Shown piece after piece: positions 34,860 to 43,201 of a stretch of 64,000 nt of DNA. The stretch is from CALMFG01 sp963674805. GTDB taxonomy: Bacteria; Bacillota; Clostridia; Christensenellales; CALMFG01. Position numbers and translations under genes: made by a program. The stretch covers positions 124,001 through 188,000 of the forward strand of contig CAXXNY010000009.1 of NCBI GenBank assembly GCA_963674805.2, read 5' to 3'. Each line of letters starts with the position of its first letter. The first letter of the stretch is position 1. Under the pieces are notes generated by a model. It did no database searches and was not told the DNA's origin. It saw only the letters and a list, made by a program, of their open reading frames with translations.

Positions 34860-36041
34860 TTATTCTTTAAGCCATCCTTCGCAGTATTCTCGAACGAAAG
34901 GGGATAAGGATTGTGCCCCGTCTTTTGTAATCATGAATCCCTCTTCGATCCGGTTTGATCCGCCTTGCAGGCCAAACAGGCTAATATCAGTATTAACGGT
35001 CATACCCTCCACAAAAACATCTTTTGTGTTTTCATCCGGATACGGGCTCTCCGCTTCAGCGCACCCGATTCCATGCAGCGGCGGGTATATATCATATTCA
35101 GAAAGCTTCTCTGCCTTAAAATAGTCTTTTACAGCCTGAACAAATTGCCCCATCGGAACACCGGGTTTTAAATATGGCAGACCCGCATCACTTGCGCGAA
35201 TCAGCACATCAATAACCCTTTTTGTTTCTTCGCTGAAATTTCCCACCGCAAACGGCACCTCACAGGTGGCAACATATCCCGCTACCTGTACCGCCAGTGC
35301 GCACATAATCATATCGCCGTCTTCAATGATTTTATTTTCCGGTCTTCCAACAATAGTTGCTGAACGGTCACCCGAGCCAAACACGGTAAATACAATTGCT
35401 TCTGCACCTTCCTTGCGTGCGGTCCCCTCAGCGATGCCTGCCGCATAGCGTTCGGTTTTACCAATGATATCCGCATCCATTAACGCTTTAAATGCCACAT
35501 CGGCAATCCTTGCAGCCTCTTTAATACAGGCAATTTCATTGTCGCTTTTCTTTAATCTCAATTCATACAGTATGTGATTTGCGTCTTCAACCTTACACGA
35601 AAACGCGCTTTTAATTGTTTGCAGCAACCCCTGCGGCATAGCGTCCAGACCGGAAACACCCAGCACTTCAATAGTCCCCGCTGCATTTAATTCTTTTGCC
35701 ATTTCATAGAAATCTGTATATCTCGCATGTGGATAATTAATTTCATCAGGAACCGTAACACACAAAAAGTCCTTGACCACTTTTATGTTCTTCCACGCAC
35801 TCATTTCGTATGCTAATTTTTCAGCCTCCGGCGCACATAGCAACACCGGTTCTGAATTTTTGCCTATCAACAGCGCACCGCGCTCGAAAATAGGCCAAAA
35901 GTCTGAGACATAACGCAAATTCTCTTTACGGTATTCATCGCCATACACGAGCATGGCGTCAATTTTGTTGTGAGACATTAATCTGCGAATATTCTTTATT
36001 CTTAATTCAAACTCTTCATTTGGTATTTTGATTTTCGCCAT
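34860..36041 (-). CDS. M24-family protein 3, without metal-ligand aspartates
   Basis: A 393-residue creatinase/aminopeptidase-P-like protein, and the first gene of the operon. The conserved His is in YPPLHGIGCAEAE, and a Glu is in SNRIEEGFMI. The sequence DMIMCALAVQVAGYVATCEVP replaces the metal-binding aspartate motifs. The start at 36041 is chosen because AAAAGGAAG precedes that ATG and the length then matches the two paralogues. An extension to 36134 adds 31 hydrophobic residues with no ribosome binding site. Confidence 0.82.
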   Translation of the reverse strand: MAKIKIPNEEFELRIKNIRRLMSHNKIDAMLVYGDEYRKENLRYVSDFWPIFERGALLIGKNSEPVLLCAPEAEKLAYEMSAWKNIKVVKDFLCVTVPDEINYPHARYTDFYEMAKELNAAGTIEVLGVSGLDAMPQGLLQTIKSAFSCKVEDANHILYELRLKKSDNEIACIKEAARIADVAFKALMDADIIGKTERYAAGIAEGTARKEGAEAIVFTVFGSGDRSATIVGRPENKIIEDGDMIMCALAVQVAGYVATCEVPFAVGNFSEETKRVIDVLIRASDAGLPYLKPGVPMGQFVQAVKDYFKAEKLSEYDIYPPLHGIGCAEAESPYPDENTKDVFVEGMTVNTDISLFGLQGGSNRIEEGFMITKDGAQSLSPFVREYCEGWLKE

Positions 36042-36504
36042 AATATCTTCCTTTTTTAGATGAAATATAATCCAACTTAAACTTATCAATGAGATTAAGT
36101 AATATTGGCCCCCTCTATTGGCATCGCCAAACATTCCGTCGTCATTATTGCTTAATTTTATCAGCGATTACTGGTTTTCTTATTGCCGCTCTATTACTAC
36201 GCTTCTTTGAAATCAACAAGCACACTTAAACAGCTAATTTGTTGTGAATTATCATATAGGTGCATCTTGCGCTGTTATTTTATTTTTATGTTTTAAGGGT
36301 TTATTCGCACTTCCAAAAAATCAACAATTTTCTTCTATATTAAAGAATCATCAATGTTTTTATGTATGCTGTTTAAGAATTATGCTTACTGATTGCAGCT
36401 ATCTTTTTTCGAGTTTAGTCAGTCTTTACGAATTGTATAATATAAATATTTATATAAAATATATAATAATATTTAGTTTATGTCAAGTTTATATTTAGCT
36501 ATTA

Positions 36505-36557
36505 TTTTACTAAATTTTACTAAAATATTGACATGTCATGGGATAAGGTAATATAAT
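36505..36557 (+). promoter_or_regulatory. Promoter of the LacI-family gene with upstream tandem repeat
   Basis: TTGACA (36528-36533), an 18-nt spacer and TATAAT (36552-36557). Two exact tandem copies of TTTTACTAAA (36505-36524) lie directly upstream and could be a regulator site. The rest of 36042-36504, between the divergent genes, is very AT-rich and holds no gene. Confidence 0.7.
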
Positions 36558-36585
36558 CTATATCAATTAATAACGAGGTTATATT

Positions 36586-37608
36586 ATGGCTAAAATCAGT
36601 GAAATCGCTAAGCAGGCTAATGTTTCAAGTTCCGCAGTATCACTTGCGCTAAACAATAAACCCGGTGTTAGTGATGAAACACGGCAGCGGATACTTGATA
36701 TTGCCGATGAGTTAGGATACAAAATAAAGAAAAAAAATAAATGCAATAAGCTTATCCGTTTTTTAGTGTGTATGAATGAGGACATGATTAGTACACATTT
36801 TTATGAATCGCCATTTTTTATGGCTTTGATTCGGGATATTGAACGCGAATGTCAAAAAAAGGGCTTTGGGCTTTTGATTTCTTCAACAGATATAAATAAA
36901 TTAGAGGAAAATATGATCCACTATAAGACGAACCATCCGTCCTTGGGGCTCATTCTTCTTGGCACATATATTGATGAAAAGGATGTGTTATTTGTTCAGA
37001 AACACCAACCCAATTTGGTGGTGTTAGATAACGTATTTGATCTTTTAAATGTGGATTGCATCGGCGCCAATATGTTTATGCTTGGCTATCAGGCCGCTTC
37101 ATACATTATTGATTGCGGCTTTACTAAAATAGGATATGTTCAGGCAAAAAAAAGGCCTTTAAATCTTGTCAGGGAAAAAGAGGGCTTTTTTAGGCGGCTA
37201 TCAGAGCTTTCGATAGAAGCGAAAAAAAGTCATGTATACAGCATAACGAATTCAATGGAAGAAGGATATCTCAACTTTAAAGACATATTAAAAAACAGTA
37301 AAAATGACCTGCCTGATGTTCTATTTTGCGAAGACGATTTTATGGCACTGGGCGTTATGCGCGCTTTAAAAGAGATAGGCAAAAACATACCTGAGGATAT
37401 CTCTATTATGGGCGCTGACAATATCATTCTTTCAGCGACCTCCAGCCCTCCGCTAACCACCATTGATATTGATACCAATACAATGAGCAAGGTCGGTGTA
37501 AATAGAATTATCGATATTATCAATAACAAAGATTTGCCTTCAATGAAGACTATGGTTGATACCTTTGTAATCGAAAGGGAAACCTGTAAAAAGAATAACA
37601 AAAAATAA
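36586..37608 (+). CDS. LacI-family transcriptional regulator
   Basis: A 340-residue regulator. The N-terminal helix-turn-helix is ISEIAKQANVSSSAVSLALN, followed by the hinge segment and a PBP1-like ligand domain (FFMALIRDIERECQKKGFGL, LPDVLFCEDDFMALGVMRAL, MGADNI). It is divergent from the M24/ABC operon, so it most likely represses that operon until a sugar-like inducer binds. RBS GAGG. Confidence 0.93.
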   Translation: MAKISEIAKQANVSSSAVSLALNNKPGVSDETRQRILDIADELGYKIKKKNKCNKLIRFLVCMNEDMISTHFYESPFFMALIRDIERECQKKGFGLLISSTDINKLEENMIHYKTNHPSLGLILLGTYIDEKDVLFVQKHQPNLVVLDNVFDLLNVDCIGANMFMLGYQAASYIIDCGFTKIGYVQAKKRPLNLVREKEGFFRRLSELSIEAKKSHVYSITNSMEEGYLNFKDILKNSKNDLPDVLFCEDDFMALGVMRALKEIGKNIPEDISIMGADNIILSATSSPPLTTIDIDTNTMSKVGVNRIIDIINNKDLPSMKTMVDTFVIERETCKKNNKK

Positions 37609-37675
37609 CGCATTCCTTTTTCCCTTACATTGTCTTGTCCCTGATCACTCTGTGACTCGCATTATATAACGCATG

Positions 37676-37737
37676 GGGGCACACGCACACGAGTCGCGCA
37701 CCCCACGGAGCGGCACAAACGGTTTGAAGCTTTTTTT
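37676..37737. repeat. Dispersed intergenic repeat, copy 2
   Basis: Core 37696-37737: GCGCACCCCACGGAGCGGC, then ACAAACGGTTTGAAGC and a run of seven T. It lies between two convergent genes and may also act as a plus-strand terminator for the LacI gene, because AAACGGTTT can pair and T7 follows. Confidence 0.55.
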
Positions 37738-38779
37738 ACGGATTTGTTTTGTTATGGGCTGCCTGATGCTTTGTTTTCAAAAGGTATGCGACTCCCTGCA
37801 TTAACCAAACAAGAGCGAAAACCAACGCATAGAGGATGATCGGAATCCATGTGATTTGATGTATATCCGACCATCCGACCGACGTCCCTGAAAACAGGTT
37901 ATTCAATAATCCGCTGTATGTCACGAGTACTAACGCAGCATATCCGGCAATGATGCCTGAAATCGCTATTCTATTCTTTATGATGCCAAACATTTGAGTC
38001 ACAACAAACATCATCATAAACCCAAAGAAGAACATGGGCCACATACCATTCGCGGCGTTAATCGCAACAACTGCCCCGTGAAATGCAACATACACTTCCA
38101 GCAGCGTAATCCATTTAATATTAAAATGCCATGACGTTTTAGCAAGCGATAACTGCACAAATAACATAAAAATATAAAAGAAACCCAAGAGGTGGCCTAG
38201 CGTTCCTTCCATCGGATGGAACCAAAAGGTATATACGATAGCCCATGAAATATAATATCCGTGTGTTTTTGTAACCAGATCTGCTCCCGCTATAGGTAGT
38301 TTGACTTGTTTCCCAAAGAATAAACCCCGTCTGGCGTTCATCATGATGAGTATCATAACCAGCATGACAATCACCGAACCTTGAGATGACATGACCGGTA
38401 CAAATTGCGCAAGCCCATCATAGAAGAATGCCGTTTGAAGTAAATGGATAATAATGAAGATTTCATTGACTATCAGCAGCCAGAGGTTGTATCTCCCTAT
38501 ACGTCCTTTTGGCAACGGCTTCTGATCCTTTAGTTTATATATCAAACCCCAAACCGTAATTTGATGCGCAAGATAAAATACCCACATTGTTATAGTTGCC
38601 CATAACTCAACTTTAGGAAGCTTCCAGTAATACCAAGCAGCGCCTGTGTCCGGAAGCAGTATTGACTGAAATCTTCCCAGAGTTTTGGATAGAAAGTATG
38701 TTATGATGACTACCCCTGCCGACACAAGAAAAGCAACGATGAGCGTCTTTTTGAGATTATATGTCCTTGCCTGATTCAT
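37736..38779 (-). CDS. Multi-spanning membrane protein of unknown function
   Basis: A 347-residue protein with about nine or ten hydrophobic segments and short charged loops. It is rich in Trp and Phe, with histidines near membrane ends (YLAHQITVWG, TFWFHPMEGTLGHLLGFFY, YVAFHGAVVAINAANG). I do not recognise a family. The start at 38779 is preferred because GGAGGTTAGG precedes it. The frame is open to 38806. It is monocistronic between the LacI gene and a decayed region. A transporter or membrane sensor is possible. Confidence 0.75.
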   Translation of the reverse strand: MNQARTYNLKKTLIVAFLVSAGVVIITYFLSKTLGRFQSILLPDTGAAWYYWKLPKVELWATITMWVFYLAHQITVWGLIYKLKDQKPLPKGRIGRYNLWLLIVNEIFIIIHLLQTAFFYDGLAQFVPVMSSQGSVIVMLVMILIMMNARRGLFFGKQVKLPIAGADLVTKTHGYYISWAIVYTFWFHPMEGTLGHLLGFFYIFMLFVQLSLAKTSWHFNIKWITLLEVYVAFHGAVVAINAANGMWPMFFFGFMMMFVVTQMFGIIKNRIAISGIIAGYAALVLVTYSGLLNNLFSGTSVGWSDIHQITWIPIILYALVFALVWLMQGVAYLLKTKHQAAHNKTNP

Positions 38780-39045
38780 TTTCCTAACCTCCAAAATTTC
38801 GTGCATATCAAAATTCTATCTGCTTTTACTCATTCAACGATTCTTTCAATTATTACATGATACCATTATAACTTATCGCTTTGGCATACTCAAATTTTAC
38901 CTCTTCCACAGAATTAAACAAAGTGATGTGTGTTAATTATCTATTTGTTTTTGTCAATTAACGATGCGAGAAGTAAAAATGAGACATGGCGTAGGGACTA
39001 CAATGAGTTCCAACCACATAGTTCCAAAGGGAACTAAACTCCTAA

Positions 39046-39345
39046 GGATTATGCAAGATAAATAGCCGAGCAGGTGCTTTAAATGCCTGCATAGTCGAAA
39101 TTCCTGACATTATGACCGGATCAGTTGTTGGCGAAAAGCTTAAGTGAAGTGGCATAATTGGTGAAAAATTTGTGCCTCTGTTCTGTCCAGTAGTTTTTGT
39201 ACCAGAATCGCACAAGGACAACTGAATAAAGGACATAGAAAAGGTTGGCTTTGAGGAAGAGGAAATGATATCCTTTTTATTTTTAAATAGAGAGCCTTTT
39301 ATGTTACATGAAAAATATGGTAGAATCATATCAATTATTGAGTAA
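39046..39345 (+). pseudogene. Probable decayed gene with two internal TGA codons
   Basis: One plus-strand frame reads as plausible protein across two TGA codons (39145-39147 and 39223-39225) to a TAA at 39343. Segments are NACIVEIPDIMTGSVVGEKL, then SGIIGEKFVPLFCPVVFVP, then GFEEEEMISFLFLNREPFM. There is no start codon with a ribosome binding site, and no family is recognised. A minus-strand open frame at 39042-39374 is antisense to it. Decay is the simplest explanation. Confidence 0.35.
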
Positions 39346-39403
39346 CCGCGAAATTGCTTGAAAAATACAGACAATAGTTTTGATTGTAAAAGGGGATAAG
39401 TTT

Positions 39404-40456
39404 ATGATTTCTAAAGAACAAACAATCGAATTAAAAGGTGTTTCAGTCATATTGTTGCTTATTCATCATTACTTTTATGTCTATAGAGGTTATGGAAATA
39501 TTATAATGGATTACATAGTTGATTACAGCAAAATATGCGTTACACTCTTTGTTGTGCTTAGCGGTTATGGTCTTTACAAAACATACAAAAATCAAAATTT
39601 TGGATATTTTAAATTTACATTCAACAGAATAAAAAAAATTATAATTCCTTTTCAAATAGTTTTCATTCTTTTTGTTTTACTTGGTACGGTTTTTAATCTC
39701 CGAACTCTTGAACAAGCGTACGGACTGAATAACGTTTTTTTAAAAATGCTTATTGAGTTTTTGGGATTAAGGAATTTTTTTATACCTTTGCTGGGAAGTT
39801 TTGCATATAATGAGACTTGGTGGTTTATACCTATGTTACTTTGGTTTTACATTCTATTTGTCCCCTTGGCGAAAATGATGGAGAAACATGGGTTAATGGC
39901 TATATTGACAATTTGGATTATATGCAAATTAGTTATTCCTAGAACGATTCCTCAAGTAATACTTAATATGATCTATCCTGATTATCTTTTTGCTTTTGCA
40001 ATAGCAATTTTCCTATCCATGTATGAAGACAATATTAAAGATTTTATCAAGGAGAAACGTTTATCAAATATAATTATCTTATTTTTGGCGTCTATACCCA
40101 TACTGTTTTTTACCCAAAGTGCAACACTTTCTAGCAGTTTTTGGATTCTGAGTTTATTGATTGTTTTTATTTATATAGCGATTGATGAAAAATATAATCT
40201 GAGATTTGTAAAGGAAGTATTGTTTCAATTTGGGAAGTATTCATATCAAATTTACTTAACTCATACATTCATTTACTATTACTTTTTTACTGAATTTTCA
40301 TACTATTTTAATAGTACAATACTTGTTCTACTTCAAGGTATTATTGTTAGTTTTGCGTTAGGCTTTTTGGTAAATAAAATAACAAAAGCAATCATTAATT
40401 TGATTAATAAAATAAAAACAATTAAACTAGAAAGTCGAAAAGCAAATTGCTCGTAA
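39404..40456 (+). CDS. Acyltransferase 3 (OafA/WecH-like) membrane protein
   Basis: A 350-residue membrane protein with about ten hydrophobic segments and the family's N-terminal motif, VSVILLLIHHYFYVYRGY. It probably O-acylates a cell-surface or extracellular polysaccharide using a cytoplasmic acyl donor. The ATG at 39404 follows AAAGGGGA. Codon use is much more AT-rich than in the flanking sugar genes and gene decay is seen on both sides, which suggests horizontal acquisition. Confidence 0.85.
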   Translation: MISKEQTIELKGVSVILLLIHHYFYVYRGYGNIIMDYIVDYSKICVTLFVVLSGYGLYKTYKNQNFGYFKFTFNRIKKIIIPFQIVFILFVLLGTVFNLRTLEQAYGLNNVFLKMLIEFLGLRNFFIPLLGSFAYNETWWFIPMLLWFYILFVPLAKMMEKHGLMAILTIWIICKLVIPRTIPQVILNMIYPDYLFAFAIAIFLSMYEDNIKDFIKEKRLSNIIILFLASIPILFFTQSATLSSSFWILSLLIVFIYIAIDEKYNLRFVKEVLFQFGKYSYQIYLTHTFIYYYFFTEFSYYFNSTILVLLQGIIVSFALGFLVNKITKAIINLINKIKTIKLESRKANCS

Positions 40457-40667
40457 ATAAAGGAGGGGCAATCACAATCTGGCGATTACAAGAGTAAAGA
40501 AAGCAACAAATACAAAACAACCAACTAAGCGATGGTAGGATGCTTGATCTTCTCCCAAGAAACTGGTCTGTTAAATTGTTAGTTTTAAGGACTATACTCC
40601 AGATGTTGAGTCCCAAGAAAAGATTCATGAATTTAAAGTACAGTTTTTTGAACTCTATTGGTGATTT

Positions 40668-40704
40668 AATCCTAAGCACTAAATGCACTCGCTTAGGATT
40701 TTTG
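40668..40704 (+). terminator. Terminator downstream of the acyltransferase gene
   Basis: Perfect 10-bp stem AATCCTAAGC / GCTTAGGATT with a 13-nt loop, followed by TTT on the plus strand. The 210 nt between the acyltransferase stop and this hairpin contain no convincing gene. The stretch 40705-40903 is AT-rich and also without a gene. Confidence 0.65.
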
Positions 40705-40731
40705 TATGTCCACCTGTCCTCACGCATTTTT

Positions 40732-40755
40732 GGTTGTTACGTGACATATTTATAA
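40732..40755. repeat. Short dispersed repeat, related to 54408-54432
   Basis: GGTTGTTACGTGACATATTT continuing ATAAC matches GGTTGTCGCGTGGCATATTT continuing GTGAC at 54408-54432. All differences are transitions. A CACTCGCTT precedes both at different distances. It may be a remnant of a mobile-element end. Confidence 0.35.
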
Positions 40756-40903
40756 CGCGAATTCTCATTTGTATTTTATAAATTTCAATTTACACCTTAT
40801 ATTTTTTATTAAGTACATCATGTTTTCTAAAAACACTATATAGAGGCACAAATTGCACAGGCTGTTTCTTAAGGCAAATCTAATTCGGTAAAGGGAAACT
40901 TGG

Positions 40904-42214
40904 CTATTCAAATTCTTTAATAACCCGAGTCGCAATCTCAGTCCATTTCCACAGCCGCTGAGGTTCAAATTTAACCGTGCTGATATCTTTCAGGATAATC
41001 TCAACATTGCAATCCTTTGCGTGCGTCAGTTTAGTCCGCAGTTCTTTTTCAACCTCCTTCTCGTCAAGGCTGGGAAAGGCCAGCACAGACGGGCTTGGCT
41101 TTAATGACATAACATACCGGCCTTTCATCTGTTCCGCCGCTGCTGCTTCATCCGCCCACGGGCTGATCGAAATTTTTCGCAGGTTTTTAATTTGTGACAA
41201 AATATCAATCTTATTATGCAATGGTTCGCAACAACCATAATACGCCATCCCGAAATTTTCAAGCCATTTTAATTCATAATCAACGCCAAACTCCCGATGC
41301 ATATCCGGCGACACAGATCCGAAAATCTGAGGCGTTGCACTGCCCCAAAGATGTTCGGTTCTAATATCGTTTTTAGGTTGCTCTAAGTCGTTGGTATATC
41401 CGTATCCGCCAGAGCCTACGCGCACATTCCTATTGTTAAGCGACAGCATTCCTAATTCCTGAAATTGTTTTAAACCGTCCAGATAGATTTCGACTGTACG
41501 CTTAATCAATTTATGCATCAGTTCCGGTTTCATAGCAAGATCAATCAACACATTATCTGCATTCATCCAGAACACGATATCATCCCAGGGTGCAAACCAA
41601 AACCCGGTACAACCGCTCTGTTCAACCGGCATGATGCCATCAAACAACATCTGGTATGTGTGAAGAAAGGCATCAGATCGGGCATGATTCACCTCAATCA
41701 CCGGGCTTTTCAGTTTTTCTATATCGCTTTCTTCCATGATTTGATTATGAAAATGCCTTGATGCGATTTCACGGTCCTCGTCTGTTTCCTTCACTTCCGC
41801 CTCAACATGGATTCCATATCCTGAGTTGCTTAAAATGTATGGAGCAAAAAACTTATTTTCAACGATCATATCGCCCTGCATATGCTTCCATTGATAAATT
41901 GTACGCCGCATCTCTGTTTCAATACGCTGGCAGACCTCGTTTTTACAACGCAGCGTCAGCTCGTCATCAACGTTCATTTCATTCCAGCACACCTCGTTCA
42001 TCCAGAGTAACGGACGCGTCGGCTTAAGATCGTTAAGGTTTGTCCACATTTTTTTTCGTTTAAGATTGACCGGATCGTTCGCAATTTCTGCATACTGCTT
42101 TGCCAGTTCCCGCAAAGCCGTGATATCCGACTGGCTTATTTCCAATGATGCGTCATTCTGTGTTTCGTGGTTTTGAAAAACCAGATAGGGTGTATCCACA
42201 AATAAACTTGACAT
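40904..42214 (-). CDS. URO-D-like protein in a sugar locus
   Basis: A 436-residue protein that resembles the URO-D superfamily members often encoded in clostridial sugar operons. Recognisable parts are PTRPLLWMNEVCWNEM near residue 70, the central GCTGFWFAPWDDIVFWMNAD, and AYYGCCEPLHNKIDILSQIK, which corresponds to the HxCG region of the methyltransferase-like group. It is the last gene of the ABC transporter operon. The reaction is unknown. RBS GAGGT. A second URO-D-like protein (22683) accompanies another transport locus in this window. Confidence 0.65.
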   Translation of the reverse strand: MSSLFVDTPYLVFQNHETQNDASLEISQSDITALRELAKQYAEIANDPVNLKRKKMWTNLNDLKPTRPLLWMNEVCWNEMNVDDELTLRCKNEVCQRIETEMRRTIYQWKHMQGDMIVENKFFAPYILSNSGYGIHVEAEVKETDEDREIASRHFHNQIMEESDIEKLKSPVIEVNHARSDAFLHTYQMLFDGIMPVEQSGCTGFWFAPWDDIVFWMNADNVLIDLAMKPELMHKLIKRTVEIYLDGLKQFQELGMLSLNNRNVRVGSGGYGYTNDLEQPKNDIRTEHLWGSATPQIFGSVSPDMHREFGVDYELKWLENFGMAYYGCCEPLHNKIDILSQIKNLRKISISPWADEAAAAEQMKGRYVMSLKPSPSVLAFPSLDEKEVEKELRTKLTHAKDCNVEIILKDISTVKFEPQRLWKWTEIATRVIKEFE

Positions 42215-42226
42215 ATTTACCTCATT

Positions 42227-43201
42227 CTATCTCAGTTCGCTCTTATTTCGCATACAGTCCAGCATGACCGCAAGGAAAATGACAATACCCCTGACAATCG
42301 TATATAAATACATATTGGCACGCGCCATAACCAGTCCGTTCTCGATGCACATCACAATTAAAACACCGATAAACGCCCCGGGAAACGCTTTGCCCTTCCC
42401 GCCAAAAAGGCTGACACCGCCGAGTACCGTAGCGCTGATGATGATGAATTCCTGCCCGACCGCAAACGTTGGCGTAATACCGCCGACCTGAGCACCGGAA
42501 ATCAATCCGGACAGCCCTGCCATCATGCCGCAGATAACATAGGCTAAAAACACATTCCGTTCCACTTTAATCCCAATTTTCAGCGCACCAATCTTGTTGT
42601 TGCCAATGGCATACAACTGTCTGCCAAACATCGTTTTGCTCAATGTGATTTGCACCAGCACAAGCGTCACAATTAAAATCAAAATAACCACAGGGAATAC
42701 GCCGAAAAGCCGCGTGTACGCAATCGCATCTGCTACCGAATTGCTGAAAAACATCGTATGCAAATCGGTTATGACCAGCGCCACACCGCGAACCAGGTAT
42801 AAGTTAGCCAACGTAACAATCAGCGGCACTACATTCAGCTTTGCGATAAAAAACCCATTAATAACGCCGACTGCAGCCCCGCAGGCCAGCGCAAGTATGA
42901 TTGCACCAAACAGTCCAACGCCGGCATTTGTCGCAATCGTAACGATGACCGATGAAAAATAAATCGTTGATCCCATCGAAATATCGATGCCGGCTGTTAA
43001 AATAACAAACACCAGCCCCGCTGCTGCAATTCCGGCTGCGGATGATTGCTGTAGAATATTGATCAGATTATTGATGGTGAAAAAATTGGCGTTCAGCGTC
43101 CCGAATGTAACGGCCAGTACAACCAGAACGATATAAAGGCCGTATTTATAAAAGTAATTATATAATCTGTCTGTTCTGTTTCGTTCACTGGATTTCATCA
43201 T
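42227..43201 (-). CDS. Sugar ABC transporter permease, RbsC type
   Basis: A permease of 324 residues with TAGIDISMGSTIYFSSVIV and KIGALKIGIKVERNVFLAYV and about nine hydrophobic segments. The start at 43201 (ATGATG after GGTGGAG) overlaps the end of the ATPase gene by 17 nt. It pairs with the permease at 44715. Confidence 0.92.
   Translation of the reverse strand: MMKSSERNRTDRLYNYFYKYGLYIVLVVLAVTFGTLNANFFTINNLINILQQSSAAGIAAAGLVFVILTAGIDISMGSTIYFSSVIVTIATNAGVGLFGAIILALACGAAVGVINGFFIAKLNVVPLIVTLANLYLVRGVALVITDLHTMFFSNSVADAIAYTRLFGVFPVVILILIVTLVLVQITLSKTMFGRQLYAIGNNKIGALKIGIKVERNVFLAYVICGMMAGLSGLISGAQVGGITPTFAVGQEFIIISATVLGGVSLFGGKGKAFPGAFIGVLIVMCIENGLVMARANMYLYTIVRGIVIFLAVMLDCMRNKSELR

Noticed and set aside
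27320..36041. Calling the three M24 proteins Xaa-Pro aminopeptidases
   Set aside because: All three lack the aspartates that hold the two metal ions needed for that activity.
39046..39345. TGA codons read as selenocysteine or tryptophan
   Set aside because: No SECIS-like hairpin is evident after either TGA, neither context resembles a known selenoprotein, and other genes in the window use TGA as a normal stop.
39042..39374. Minus-strand open frame of 110 codons
   Set aside because: It lacks a ribosome binding site and a family, and lies antisense to a better protein-like frame on the plus strand.
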